A stretch of 64,000 nucleotides of DNA from Bubalus kerabau (taxonomy: Eukaryota > Chordata > Mammalia > Artiodactyla > Bovidae): NCBI RefSeq assembly GCF_029407905.1, contig NC_073627.1, positions 163,375,697 to 163,439,696 of the forward strand, read 5' to 3'. This document shows positions 50,957-62,900 of the stretch, piece by piece (positions within the stretch are counted from its first letter, which is position 1; each line of letters opens with the position of its first letter). The notes beneath the pieces were generated by a model. The model was not told where the DNA came from, did not search any database, and saw nothing but the letters and a program-made list of their open reading frames with translations. The position numbers and the translations under genes were made by a program.

Positions 50957-53900
50957 GTGAGTTCCCGCCGCGAGTCCCGGCTCCAAAAGGCGCTCTTGGT
51001 GGCCCGGAAAAGGCCCGGGCGCGCCTGGCTGGGCAAATCCTGGTAGGACCTGCCCGGCCAAGTCCAATACGCGGCGTGTTGGTGGGGGGCGCTAGAGTAA
51101 GGACCCCTGGCGTCTACTTGCTGCCTGGAAGATCTGGCTCCTTGGAGAACCTGACCTCTGGATTGGCCCCAGGCCCAGCGAGCATCAGATCGTCATTTCT
51201 TTCCTTTCCCTTCCCTTTTCCCTCTGCCGACTCTCCTCTTTTCTCTCTCTTTTGCTATTTTGCACTGCATGTATCTTCTAAAACGTGTCCTTTGTAAATC
51301 ATTAAGTGTAGGCTCCATCTTCCCCCCTCCACTGCCTTAAGCACCCTTAACATTTCCTTTTCTCTGAAAGGAGAACAACTTCAAAATTGCTTCCAGCTCC
51401 TTACACTTTATGAATAGAAACCACCAATCAACTCAGCTTGGGTCAGAGTCTCACCACTTTCTTTCAGAGGGGAGTTGGAGGCTCTGGGTGTGGTTCAGCG
51501 CTGCTGCTGCTGCTAAGTCGCTTCACTCCTGTCCAACTCTGTGCGACCCCATAGACGGCAGCCCACCAGGCTTTCCCGTCCCTGAGTGTGCATTTTTAAG
51601 AAACTCACCATGGGGAAAAATGTGCACACTTGGCACCGCTTTCTTGCATTGTTTGAGGCTCTTTTCAAAGCTGCTTAGAGGGTCAAAGGAAAAAAAAAAA
51701 AAATTAAGGGTCTAACAAAGTTACAGAAATCGTGAAAATAGGCATCTTTCATTGAACAAATTAGTACCAAAAATCTGGAAAGAAATAGCATTTTGTATTC
51801 ACAAGAAGTCTAGAATTCGTTTTTAAAGTATCGGTTTGTAATAGGTAGGACTCATGTTGAACACTACTTGATGAATGGGTCTGGGTGCCTGTCAAGTATC
51901 CAGTGTAGCCATGTGCATTGTCTGTTGGGTAACTCCTTAGAAGTGGAATTGCTGGGTCAGTGGGTTAGATGATTTTACACTTTTGCCTAGATAATGACAA
52001 ACTGTTCTCCCAAAGAAGACTGGACCATTTTAAGTCACACCAGGAGTCCACAAGGGTGCCCTATTTCCCTGCACCCTTGCACACTGAGCTCAAACAGTAA
52101 AGGATCTGCCTGTGATGCAGGAGACCAGGGTTCAATCCCTGGGTTGGGAAGTTCCTATTGAGAAGGGAATGGCAATCCACTCCAGTACTCTTGCCTGGAG
52201 AATTCCACAGACAGAGAAGCCTGGCGGGCTACTGTCCATGGGATCGCAAAGAGTCGGAGACGACTGAGCGACTAACGCACGCACGCACTTGCACACTGAA
52301 CTTTAACACTTTCCCAGTCTAAGAAGTAAAGATGGGGCACCATAGTGTCATGGTTTTGATTCTTCCATTCCAGTAGAGTGTTTTAAGGATCCGTGAGATT
52401 GCTGAGACTGGGAGTGGATAACCAGGAGACCCCAGGTTAGGACATAGGGGAGGGCACAAAAATTCAGACAATAAAAGAGCTAACAAAAATCTTTACACAA
52501 ATTCTTTCGGACAACAGGAGTTCTTCACTAGTTCTTCTAAGGCCAACATAACCCTAATACCTAAACCTAACAGAAACATTTGAAAAGAAGAAAAAATACT
52601 TTTAAATACCCTTCCTAAAAACAGAGGCAAAATTCCTTTACAAAGCAAATAGTTAACTAAATTCTAGATCTTTAAAAACTATGGCAGAAACCATCACATA
52701 AAGTAACTATCCTCTAATTAAAAATTTAAAACACACACACACAAACCAGTGTAAAGGAGAAAAGCTGTATGAACAGCTTAACAGATGCAGAAAAAGAATT
52801 TGAACTGACACTTAACCCCCTGTAATGAAAAGGGGAAAGTGTTAGTTGCTCAATCGTGTCCCAACAATTTGCAACCCCATGGACTGTAGCCTGCCAGGCT
52901 CCTCTGTCCATGGAATTCTCTAGGCAAGAATACTGGAGTGGATTGCCATTCCCTTCTCCAGGGCATCTTCCTGACGCAGGGATTGAACCTGGGTCTCCTG
53001 CATTGCAGGCAGATTCTTTACTGTCAGAAAAAAGTCTCATTTTTTCAGGGTAGAAAGGACCTTCCTCCATATGATGAAGGCCACTCCCTCTTGGAGTCAC
53101 ATTAGAGACTAGGATAACTGAGGAAGGGGCATGAGGGAATGTGTTGAAGCAAGCTAATTTCCATGATCTAGATAGACGATTTGGATTTCCCAAGTGTATG
53201 CATTAAAAAAAAAACAAAAAAAAACTCTTTGAATGGTACCCTTAAGATTGTGCATGTCTTTCTTTGGAAATTTTTTTTTTTTTTTCTTTTTAAACTTTAC
53301 ATAACTGTATTAGTTTTGTCAAATATCAAAATGAATCTGCCACAGGTATACATGTGTTCCCTGTCCTGAACCCTCCTCCCTCCTCCCTCCCCATTCCATC
53401 CCTCTGGGTCGTCCCAGTGCACCAGCCCCAAGCATCCAGTATCGTGCATCGAACCTGGACTGGCAACTCGTTTCATACATGATATTTTACATGTTTCAAT
53501 GCCATTCTCCCAAATCTTCCCACCCTCTCCCTCTCTCACAGAGTCCATAAGACTGTTCTATATATCAGTGTCTCTTTTGCTGTCTCGTACACAGGGTTAT
53601 TGTTACCATCTTTCTAAATTCCATATATATGCGTTAGTATACTGTATTGGTGTTTTTCTTTCTGGCTTACTTCACTCTGTATAATAGGCTCCAGTTTCAT
53701 CCACCTCATTAGAACTGATTCAAATGTATTCTTTTTAATGGCTGAGTAATACTCCATTGTGTATATGTACCAAAGCTTTCTTATCCATTCATCTGCTGAT
53801 GGACATCTAGGTTGCTTCCATGTCCTGGCTACTATAAACAGTGCTGCGATGAACATTGGGGTACACGTGTCTCTTTCCCTTCTGGTTTCCTCAGTGTGTA

Positions 53901-56900
53901 TGCCCAGCAGTGGGATTGCTGTGTCATAAGGCAGGTCTATTTCCAGTTTCTTAAGGAATCTCCACACTGTTCTCCATAGTGGCTGTACTAGTTTGCATTC
54001 CCACCAACAGTGTAAGAGGGTTCCCTTTTCTCCACACCCTCTCCAGCATTTATTACTTGTAGACTTTTGGATCGCAGCCATTCTGACTGGTGTGAAATGG
54101 TACCTCATAGTGGTTTTGATTTGCATTTCTCTGATAATGAGTGATGTGGAGCATCTTTTCATGTGTTTGTTAGCCATCTGTATGCCTTCTTTGGAGAAAT
54201 GTCTATTTAGTTCTTTGGCCCATTTTTTGATTGGGTCATTTATTTTTCTGGAGTTGAGCTGTAGGAGTTGCTTGTATATTTTTGAGATGAGTTGTTTGTC
54301 AGTTGCTTCATTTGCTATTATTTTCTCCCATTCTGAAGGCTGTCTTTTCACCTTGCTAATAGTTTCCTTTGATGTGCAGAAGCTTTTAAGGTTAATTAGG
54401 TCCCATTTATTTATTTTTGCTTTTATTTCCAATATTCTGGGAGGTGGGTCATAGAGGATCCTGCTGTGATGTATGTCAGAGAGTGTTTTGCCTATGTTCC
54501 CCTCTAGGAGTTTTATAGTTTCTGGTCTTACGTTGAGATCTTTAATCCATTTTGAGTTTATTTTTGTGTATGGTGTTAGAAAGTGTTCTAGTTTCATTCT
54601 TTTACAAGTGGTTGACCAGATTTCCCAGCACCACTTGTTAAAGAGATTGTCTTTAATCCATTGTATATTCTTGCCTCCTTTGTCCAAGATAAGGTGTCCA
54701 TATGTGCGTGGATTTATCTCTGGGCTTTCTATTTTGTTCCATTGATCTATATTTCTGTCTTTGTGCCAGTACCATACTGTCTTGATAACTGTGGCTTTGT
54801 AGTAGAGCCTGAAGTCAGGTAGGTTGATTCCTCCAGTTCCATTCTTCTTTCTCAAGATCGCTTTGGCTATTCGAGCTTTTTTGTTTTTCCATACAAATTG
54901 TGAAATTATTTGTTCTAGCTCTGTGAAGAATGCTGTTGGTAGCTTGATAGGGATTGCATTGAATCTATAGATTGCTTTGAGTAGTATACTCATTTTCACT
55001 GTATTGATTCTTCCAATCCATGAACATGGTATATTTCTCCATCTGTTAGTGTCCTCTTTGATTTCTTTCACCAGTGTTTTATAGTTTTCTATATATAGGT
55101 CTTCAGTTTCTTTAGGTGGATATATTCCTAAGTATTTTATTCTTTCCGTTGCAATGGTGAATGGAATTGTTTCCTTAATTTCTCTTTCTGTTTTCTCATT
55201 ATTAGTGTATAGGAATGCAAGGGATTTCTGTGTGTTGATTTTATATCCTGCAACTTTACTATAGTCATTGATTAGTTCTAGTAATTTTCTGGTGGAGTCT
55301 TTAGGGTTTTCTATGTAGAGGATCATGTCATCTGCAAACAGTGAGAGCTTTACTTCTTCTTTTCCAATTTGGATTCCTTTTATTTCTTTTTCTGTTCTGA
55401 TTGCTGTGGCCAAAACTTCCAAAACTATGTTGAATAGTAATGGTGAAAGTGGGCACCCTTGTCTTGTTCCTGACTTTAGAGGAAATGCTTTCAATTTTTC
55501 ACCATTGAGGATAATGTTTGCTGTGGGTTTGTCATATATAGCTTTGATTATGTTGAGGTATGTTCCTTCTATTCCTGCTTTCTGGAGAGTTTTGATCATA
55601 AATGAATGTTGAATTTTGTCAAAGGCTTTCTCTGCATCTATTGAGATAATCATATGGTTTTTATTTTTCAATTTGTTAATGTGGTGTATTACATTGATTG
55701 ATTTGCGGATATTGAAGAATCCTTGCACATTGATTGATTTGCGGATATTGAAGAATCCTTGCATCCCTGGGATAAAGCCCACTTGGTCATGGTGTATGAT
55801 CTTTTTAATGTGTTGTTGGATTCTGATTGCTAGAATTTTGTTAAGGATTTTTGCATCTATGTTCATCAGTGATATTGGCCTGTAGTTTTCTTTTTTTGTG
55901 GGATCTTTGTCAGGTTTTGGTATTAGGGTGATGGTGGCCTCATAGAATGAGTTTGGAAGTTTACCATCCTCTGCAATTTTCTGGAAGAGTTTGAGCAGGA
56001 TAGGTGTTAGCTCTTCTCTAAATTTTTGGTAGAATTCAGCTGTGAAGCCATCTGGACCTGGGCTTTTGTTTGCTGGAAGATTTTTGATTACAGTTTCAAT
56101 TTCCGTGCTTGTGATGGGTCTGTTAAGATTTTCTATTTCTTCCTGGTCGAGTTTTGGAAAGTTGTACTTTTCTAAGAATTTGTCCATTTCTTCCTCGTTG
56201 TCTATTTTATTGGCATATAATTGTTGATAGTAGTCTCTTATGATCCTTTGTATTTCTGTGTTGTCTGTTGTGATCTCTCCATTTTCATTTCTAATTTTAT
56301 TGATTTGATTTTTCTCCCTTTGTTTCTTGATGAGTCTGGCTAATGGTTTGTCAATTTTATTTATCCTTTCAAAGAACCAGCTTTTGGTTTTGTTGATTTT
56401 TGCTATGGTCTCTTTTGTTTCTTTTACATTTATTTCTGCTCTAAGTTTTAAGATTTCTTTCCATCTACTAACCCTGGGGTTCTTCATTTCTTCCTTTTCT
56501 AGTTGCTTTAGGTGTAGAGTTAGGTTATTTATTTGACTTTTTTCTTGTTTCTTGAGGTGTGCCTGTATTGCTATGAACTTTCCCCTTAGGACTGCTTTTA
56601 CCGTGTCCCACAGGTTTTGGGTTGTTGTGTTTTCATTTTCATTCGTTTCTATGCAAATTTTGATTTCTTTTTTGATTTCTTCTGTGATTTGTTGGTTATT
56701 CAGCAGCGTGTTGTTCAGCCTCCATATGTTGGATTTTTTAATAGTTTTTCTCCTGTAATTGAGATCTAATCTTACTGCATTGTGGTCAGAAAAGATGCTT
56801 GGAATGATTTCTATTTTTTTGAATTTACCAAGGCTAGCTTTATGGCCCAGGATGTGATCTATCCTGGAGAAGGTTCCATGTGCGCTTGAGAAGAAGGTGA

Positions 56901-59900
56901 AATTCATTGTTTTGGGATGAAATGTCCTATAGATATCAATTAGGTCTAACTGGTCTGTTGTATCGTTTAAAGTTTGTGTTTTCTTGTTAATTTTCTGTTT
57001 AGTTGATCTATCCATTGGTGTGAGTGGGGTATTAAAGTCTCCCACTATTATTGTGTTATTGTTAATTTCTTCTTTCATACTTGTTAGCATTTGTCTTACA
57101 TACTGCGGTGCTCCCGTGTTGGGTGCATATATATTTATAATTGTTATATCTTCTTCTTGGATTGATCCTTTGATCATTATGTAGTGACCATCTTTGTCTC
57201 TTTTCACAGTCTTTGTTTTAAAGTCTATTTTATCTGATATGAGTATTGCTACTCCTGCTTTCTTTTGGTCCCTATTTGCATGGAAAATCTTTTTCCAGCC
57301 CTTCACTTTCAGTCTGTATGTGTCCCCTGTTTTGAGGTGGGTCTCTTGTAGACAACATATGTAGGGGTCTTGTTTTTGTATCCATTCAGCCAGTCTTTGT
57401 CTTTTGGTTGGGGCATTCAACCCATTTACATTTAAGATAATTACTGATAAGTATGACCCCGTTGCCATTTCCTTTATTGTTTTGGGTTCGAATTTATACA
57501 CCATTTTTGTGCTTCCTGTCTAGAGAATAGCCTTTAGTATTTGTTGGAGAGCTGGTTTGGTGGTGCAGAATTCTCTCAGCTTTTGCTTGTCTGAAACGCT
57601 TTTGATTTCTCCTTCATACTTGAATGAGATCCTTGCTGGGTACAATAATCTGGAAATCTTAACATTGAAGTAAACTGTAAAGAAATATTGAGCTCGAGTT
57701 ACTGACATAATGTTGATGTATTAAGAGTTACAGATATGAATTTCATCATAAAAATAAGACACTTAGAATGGCCAGAGGGGGATGGTTAGAGAAAGAAATA
57801 TGTGATACACCTAAGTTACAGAACTTAGGTGCTGAGCATGTAAGAGTTTAGTGAATGAATCTTAGAACTTTGTTGGATGTTTGAAACTGTTCGTAACAAA
57901 ACAATGAGGGAGAGAGTCTGTGAGAGGAGAACCAGGGAAGAAAGGAAGGCATAGGATTGTTAGGGCCGGGAAAGGAGAGTCCACCAATTTGGGGTGACTC
58001 GGAGGAGGCCCAGACTGGGGAAGGGATGATTAGGGGACACATATGAGCTTAGCTGTCCCCAAATACTTAACAGGTGGCATTTTATCTTGTTTAGATCCAG
58101 GCAGTTGAACTGGGCTCAACATAAGCTGTTTCCACTTCAACTTTGTTTTTCTTTCTTTTTTTTCCTCTTCATGTCACTTTCTACTTTAAATCACTCCCAG
58201 ATTAAGTTACAAAACTATACAAAACCCTTTGTTTCCTGTATCATCTGAAACATAGCTGCTGACATGACAGATCCCATGACTGGACACTTGAATGTATATT
58301 TCCCACAAATGAGGACAGTCTTCCCCCAAATGACAATACAATCCTGAACATCAGAACACTATCATCAACACATTAATCCTGGTGGAAGCCTCAGGCTCCA
58401 GTGATTTCAGACTGGCCCCATTGTGTCATTTTTAGCACAGCTGCTAACTGCTGCTGCTAAGTCGCTTCAGTCGTGTCCGACTCTGTGCGACCCCATAGAC
58501 GGCAGCCCATCAGGCTCCCCCGTCCCTAGGGTTCTCCAGGCAAGAACACTGGAATGGGTTGCCATTTCCTTCTCCAATGCATGAAAGCGAAAAGTGAAAG
58601 TGAACTCGCTCAGTCGTGTCTGACTGTTAGCGACCCCCTGGACTGCAGCCCACCAGGCTCCTCCATCCATGGGATTTTCCAGGCAAGAGTACTGGAGTGG
58701 GGTGCCATTGCCTTCTCTGTTTTAGCAGAGAGACTTGGCTAAAAGCCCTGTATTGCTATTTCTTCTTTCTCCATGTGATTCTGGTATTTTGTGGAACACT
58801 GACAGCTTCCTTTTGGGGACCGCTTGTTGGATTAAAGCCACAAATCCATTACTCAATATGTGATTCTATATCCTGATTATGAAAAATTGTATGCATGACA
58901 GAACCCTCATTTGTGAAAATGTGTGTGTGTGTGTGCACGCACATGTGAGAAAGAAAGAGAGAGCCTAAGAATATTCACACATATGGTCAAATAGAAGTCA
59001 AGACACAAAATAATGGATGCTTTCTCTAATCAAGGGGATCTTTATGGTTTCTGTATTCTTATAAAAAAAATTTTCCTTGCCCATACTTTCTGGGCTTCCC
59101 AGGTGGTGCTAGTGGTAAAGAACCAGCCTGCCAACACAGGAGATGCAAGAGACTGAAGTTTGATCCCTGGGTCGGGAAGATCCACTGGAGGAGGAAATGG
59201 CAGCTCACTGCAAAATTCTTGCTGGGAGAATCCTATGGACAGAGGAGCCTGATGGGCTACAGTCCATGGGGTTGCAAAGAGTTGGACGTATCTGAGCACC
59301 TACTTTCTGGAATAAACATATTTTAAGAGGAAGGAATACAGGGGAAAATTAAATGTACATTACTTGCTGGCACAAAAGGCCAAAGAACAAATATGAATGA
59401 GAGTTTAGAGCTGGGAAGAAAGGTCCCAGTTCTGTTTCATTTGCAGGTAGTGGTCAAGGAAATGGGGGGTGGATCCTAGAAGGGGTGAGAGTGTGGAAGC
59501 CACTCATGCCTGTCCCTGCTTTGTCTCCATAGGTCAAACCTGCTTCAGCCATGTCTGTAAGGAAGGATGAAATTCACCAGCAGTCATCAGCCGCACTGGA
59601 ACGGAGCCCCCAGCAGAAGTTATGTCCACCAGGTAGATTCTAAGACTGGTCTCCAACCCTTGTCTTCATGTCTGTATATTTATTTTTGGCTGTGCGGAGG
59701 CTTTGTTGCTGCACGGGCTCTCTCTAGTTGTGGAGAGTGGGGCCTGCTCTCCAGTTGCGGTACTTGAGCTTCTCCCTGGGGGGCTTCTCCTGTTGCAGAG
59801 CACAGGCTCTCGGGTGCACGGGCTGCAGTAGTTGCAGCCTGTGTGCTCAGTAGTTGTGGCTCCTGAGCTGTAGAGTGCAGGCTCAGTATTTGTGACACGT

Positions 59901-62900
59901 GGGCTTAGCTGCTCTGCAGCAGGTGGGATCTTCCCAGACCAGGGATCGAGCCCATGTATTCTGCATAGGCAGGCAGATTCTTTACCACTGAGCCACCAGG
60001 GAAGCCCCTGACCTTTCTTTTTACTGTTTAATGTGCCAGCTATGAGTGTGACTTGGATGTGTGGCTTGTAATATATTTCTGTTGGCAGTGCTGGTCTAGG
60101 GTATGTGGTAGATGAAGAATCAAAAGATGAGAGCCCGGTTGAGGAGAGTTCCCCTTGTGGATTCCACAGATGGCCAAAAGAGGCCTCCGCAGCCACACTG
60201 CCAGCCTCAGGGAATCCTGCGGGGATTTTCTCACCAGTTTTTCCCTTTCTTCCCAGGATTCTATATGGAAGAAGCCATTGGAGGTTGTGCCCCATGCACC
60301 GATGGGATAGACTACACCAGTCATTCAAACACCCTCCCTTCTTGCTTACCTTGCACGACTTGCAAATCAGGTACAGAGCCTGTGGTCCCCCATGCCTGCA
60401 GTTAGAGTGCTGGGTGACGAGATGGGATTTAAATGGGACGAGGAGTCAGAGACCTGATTTCCAGCCCAGCTAAGTCTTCATCCTGTCTTAGGTCAGTAGA
60501 ATAATGAAAACAGAAGTTATTTGCATAACGCATGCCAACTGGTAGGGAAGTCTTTCAGAACATCAGCTGGAAAGAGGAGAATAACGTGTCCCCTGGTGGA
60601 GGGGGCTGGATGGTAACAGTGCAGAAGGCCTGGGGGAGTGGGGCAGGGCTGGGTTTGAGCTGTGTGATGTGTCTGATTCTGGGCCAGGCTCCTGCGGGCG
60701 CCATGCCCTCTGCTCTGGGGTCTCAGCCTCTCTCAGCCTTCATGACCTGAGGTCCCTCTGCCTCTCCAGCAGGCATCACCCGTTGGGACATCACCCAAGG
60801 GTTCCTCTCCATCCACAGCGTCTCAGATTACACCTCACCCCAGCCCACTTCTTGCTCCTCATTTGTGATCTAAAACATTTTTCTTCCCAACCCTGATGCA
60901 ATCTGTAATGATGCACAGTGCCTTTTGTATGCCTCTGTTGGTGACACGTGAACAGTGGCTGTTCTATGGATGGTGTATGTATGTTGCCACAGAAAATGAC
61001 CCCAAAATTATTTAAGAAAAAAAAAGATTAATTCATTTATTTTTGGCTGTTCTGGGTCTTTGTTGCGGAACAAGGGCTTTCTCTAGTTGTGGTGAGGGGG
61101 GCTGCTCCTTGTTGCTTCTCATCGTGGTGCACAGGCCCTAGAGCACAGGATCAGTAGTTGTGGCACACGGGCTTAGCTGCCCCGCAACATGTGGGGTCTT
61201 CCCAGACCAGGGATGGAACCTGTGTCCCCTGCTTTGACAGGCGGATTCTTAACCACTGGACCACCCAGGAAGCCCTTCGAATTACTTCTTCAACTGAGTG
61301 GATGGAGATCTGGGTGGTGAAGAAGGGTTGAGAGACATATGAGGGAAACACACCCTCAAAACCTTATCTTTGGTCTCTAGGAGAAGAAGAAAAAAATGGC
61401 TGCACCCCGACCAAGGACACTGAGTGTCAGTGCAAACCTGGCACTTTCCGTGGAGAAGATGCACCTGAATTCTGTCAAAAATGCAGCACCGGGTGAGACA
61501 CAGGAGCCTAGGGGGGCTTCCAACCCACAGGAGACCCGAGTTTCCTTGTACCCATTTCTCTCTCCTGCTTCCGTGAAGCCCCTCCCACCTCCCAGAGCTC
61601 CCTTGTGCCTGTGGGGTCTCCTGAGCCTGCAGCAGTGCTCCCTACCACCACTGTTTGTCCTGCACGGCTTTCCCAGTGGCCCCTTCCCACGTCTCCTCGG
61701 GAGGGGCCTAGAAAGACCGAAGTGTTGACAGCAGACAGAAGTCATGAGGAGGCCACGTGTGTGTTCCTTCAAGGTTCCTATAAAACCGGAGCCAACTCGA
61801 CAGGCCTCACACCCAGCCCCTTGTTCCCCAGTAGCACCTGAATATTTCTTATTTGGGGACTCGGTGGCCAATAGTAATTCACTATCCTCTGATGCTCCAG
61901 TATTGGCTGAGATTGGTAGGAAGAGTCAACAGGTGGATGAGAGGGCCTTATATTCCAATTTAACTGGAGGATGAGTCAAACTTGTGACTCTTGACCTGGA
62001 TGAGGCCCTCCCCACCCCGCACAGAGCTTCCCGTGCAGCCCAGAGAAGCCAGACGGGCCTTGCAGAGGAAGCCCAGCTCCTGAAGGGCAGCTCTGAACAC
62101 TCAGTAGGAGCCCGGGAGCCGCAGTACACAATCCTGGATCGTTCTCCCGCCCAGGGATGGGGAGTGAGGGGACCCTCCCCTGCAGACAGCAAGAGCCTGT
62201 CTCCCCTCCACTGTCTTGTCAGGGGACCCAGGACAGGAGGCTGCCCCCTCTTTCTCCTCATCCAGCCAGCTGTCCCTGATGGGTCCCCCTGTGTCTGTAC
62301 CCAGGTGCCCTGATGGGAAGGTCATGGTCATGAAATGTACCCCCTGGAGCAACATCAAGTGTGTGGACCAAGAATCAAGTACTCTGCCCCATGGGGAGGC
62401 CCCAGTTCCTGGAGAGCTAGCAACCATGAGCCAGAGACTACCCATCACTCCCTCTCCCTCATCAGGCCCTTCAAGGCTGGTGATTAAAATTGTATCTGTA
62501 ATTGCCGCTGTCCTAATCGGATGTGTATGGTGCTACTTTACAGGTGAGGTTCTAGAAGGGAAGGAGGAGGTGCTGGCTCCCTCCTCCATCTCCCCAATCC
62601 TCCTGTTCCTCCTGGCTTGTCTCTGATCTTGTTCCCCAGGAAACCCCTCCTCCTCCCACCTCACCTGGTCCTACAAAACTGATCACATCGGGCCCCCAAC
62701 TCAGCTGACGGTCCCCTCTTCCCCCTGGCCGAGTCTGGTGGGAGGAGGCAGGAGAAGAGGGTGGTTCAGTAGCACTGCACAGAGATTTTACATGGGTTTC
62801 ATTTTACTTCATTTTCTCCCTTCTCTTCTCCTCCCTGAGGGTTCTCCAGATTTAGAATATCCCGCTTGCAGTCACAGGCCCGGGGTTGTTTGTTCAGTGT

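Larger units (their letters stand above)
53271..57650 (-). mobile_element. Young L1, 5'-truncated, in intron 1 of the TNFRSF10-like gene
   Basis: Antisense to the host gene. Poly-A (plus-strand T run) at 53,271-53,285, 3' UTR to 53,613, open ORF2 at 53,614-57,504 and the ORF1 C-terminal tail up to about 57,650, where the element is truncated. A weak 7-bp candidate target duplication 'tggaaat' occurs at 53,265-53,271 and 57,651-57,657. The lack of decay indicates recent insertion. With most of ORF1 and the 5' UTR absent it is not autonomous. Confidence 0.93.

Noticed and set aside
53993..56758. Plus-strand open frames antisense to the L1
   Set aside because: Leu/Ser/Phe-rich shadows of the ORF2 coding strand.
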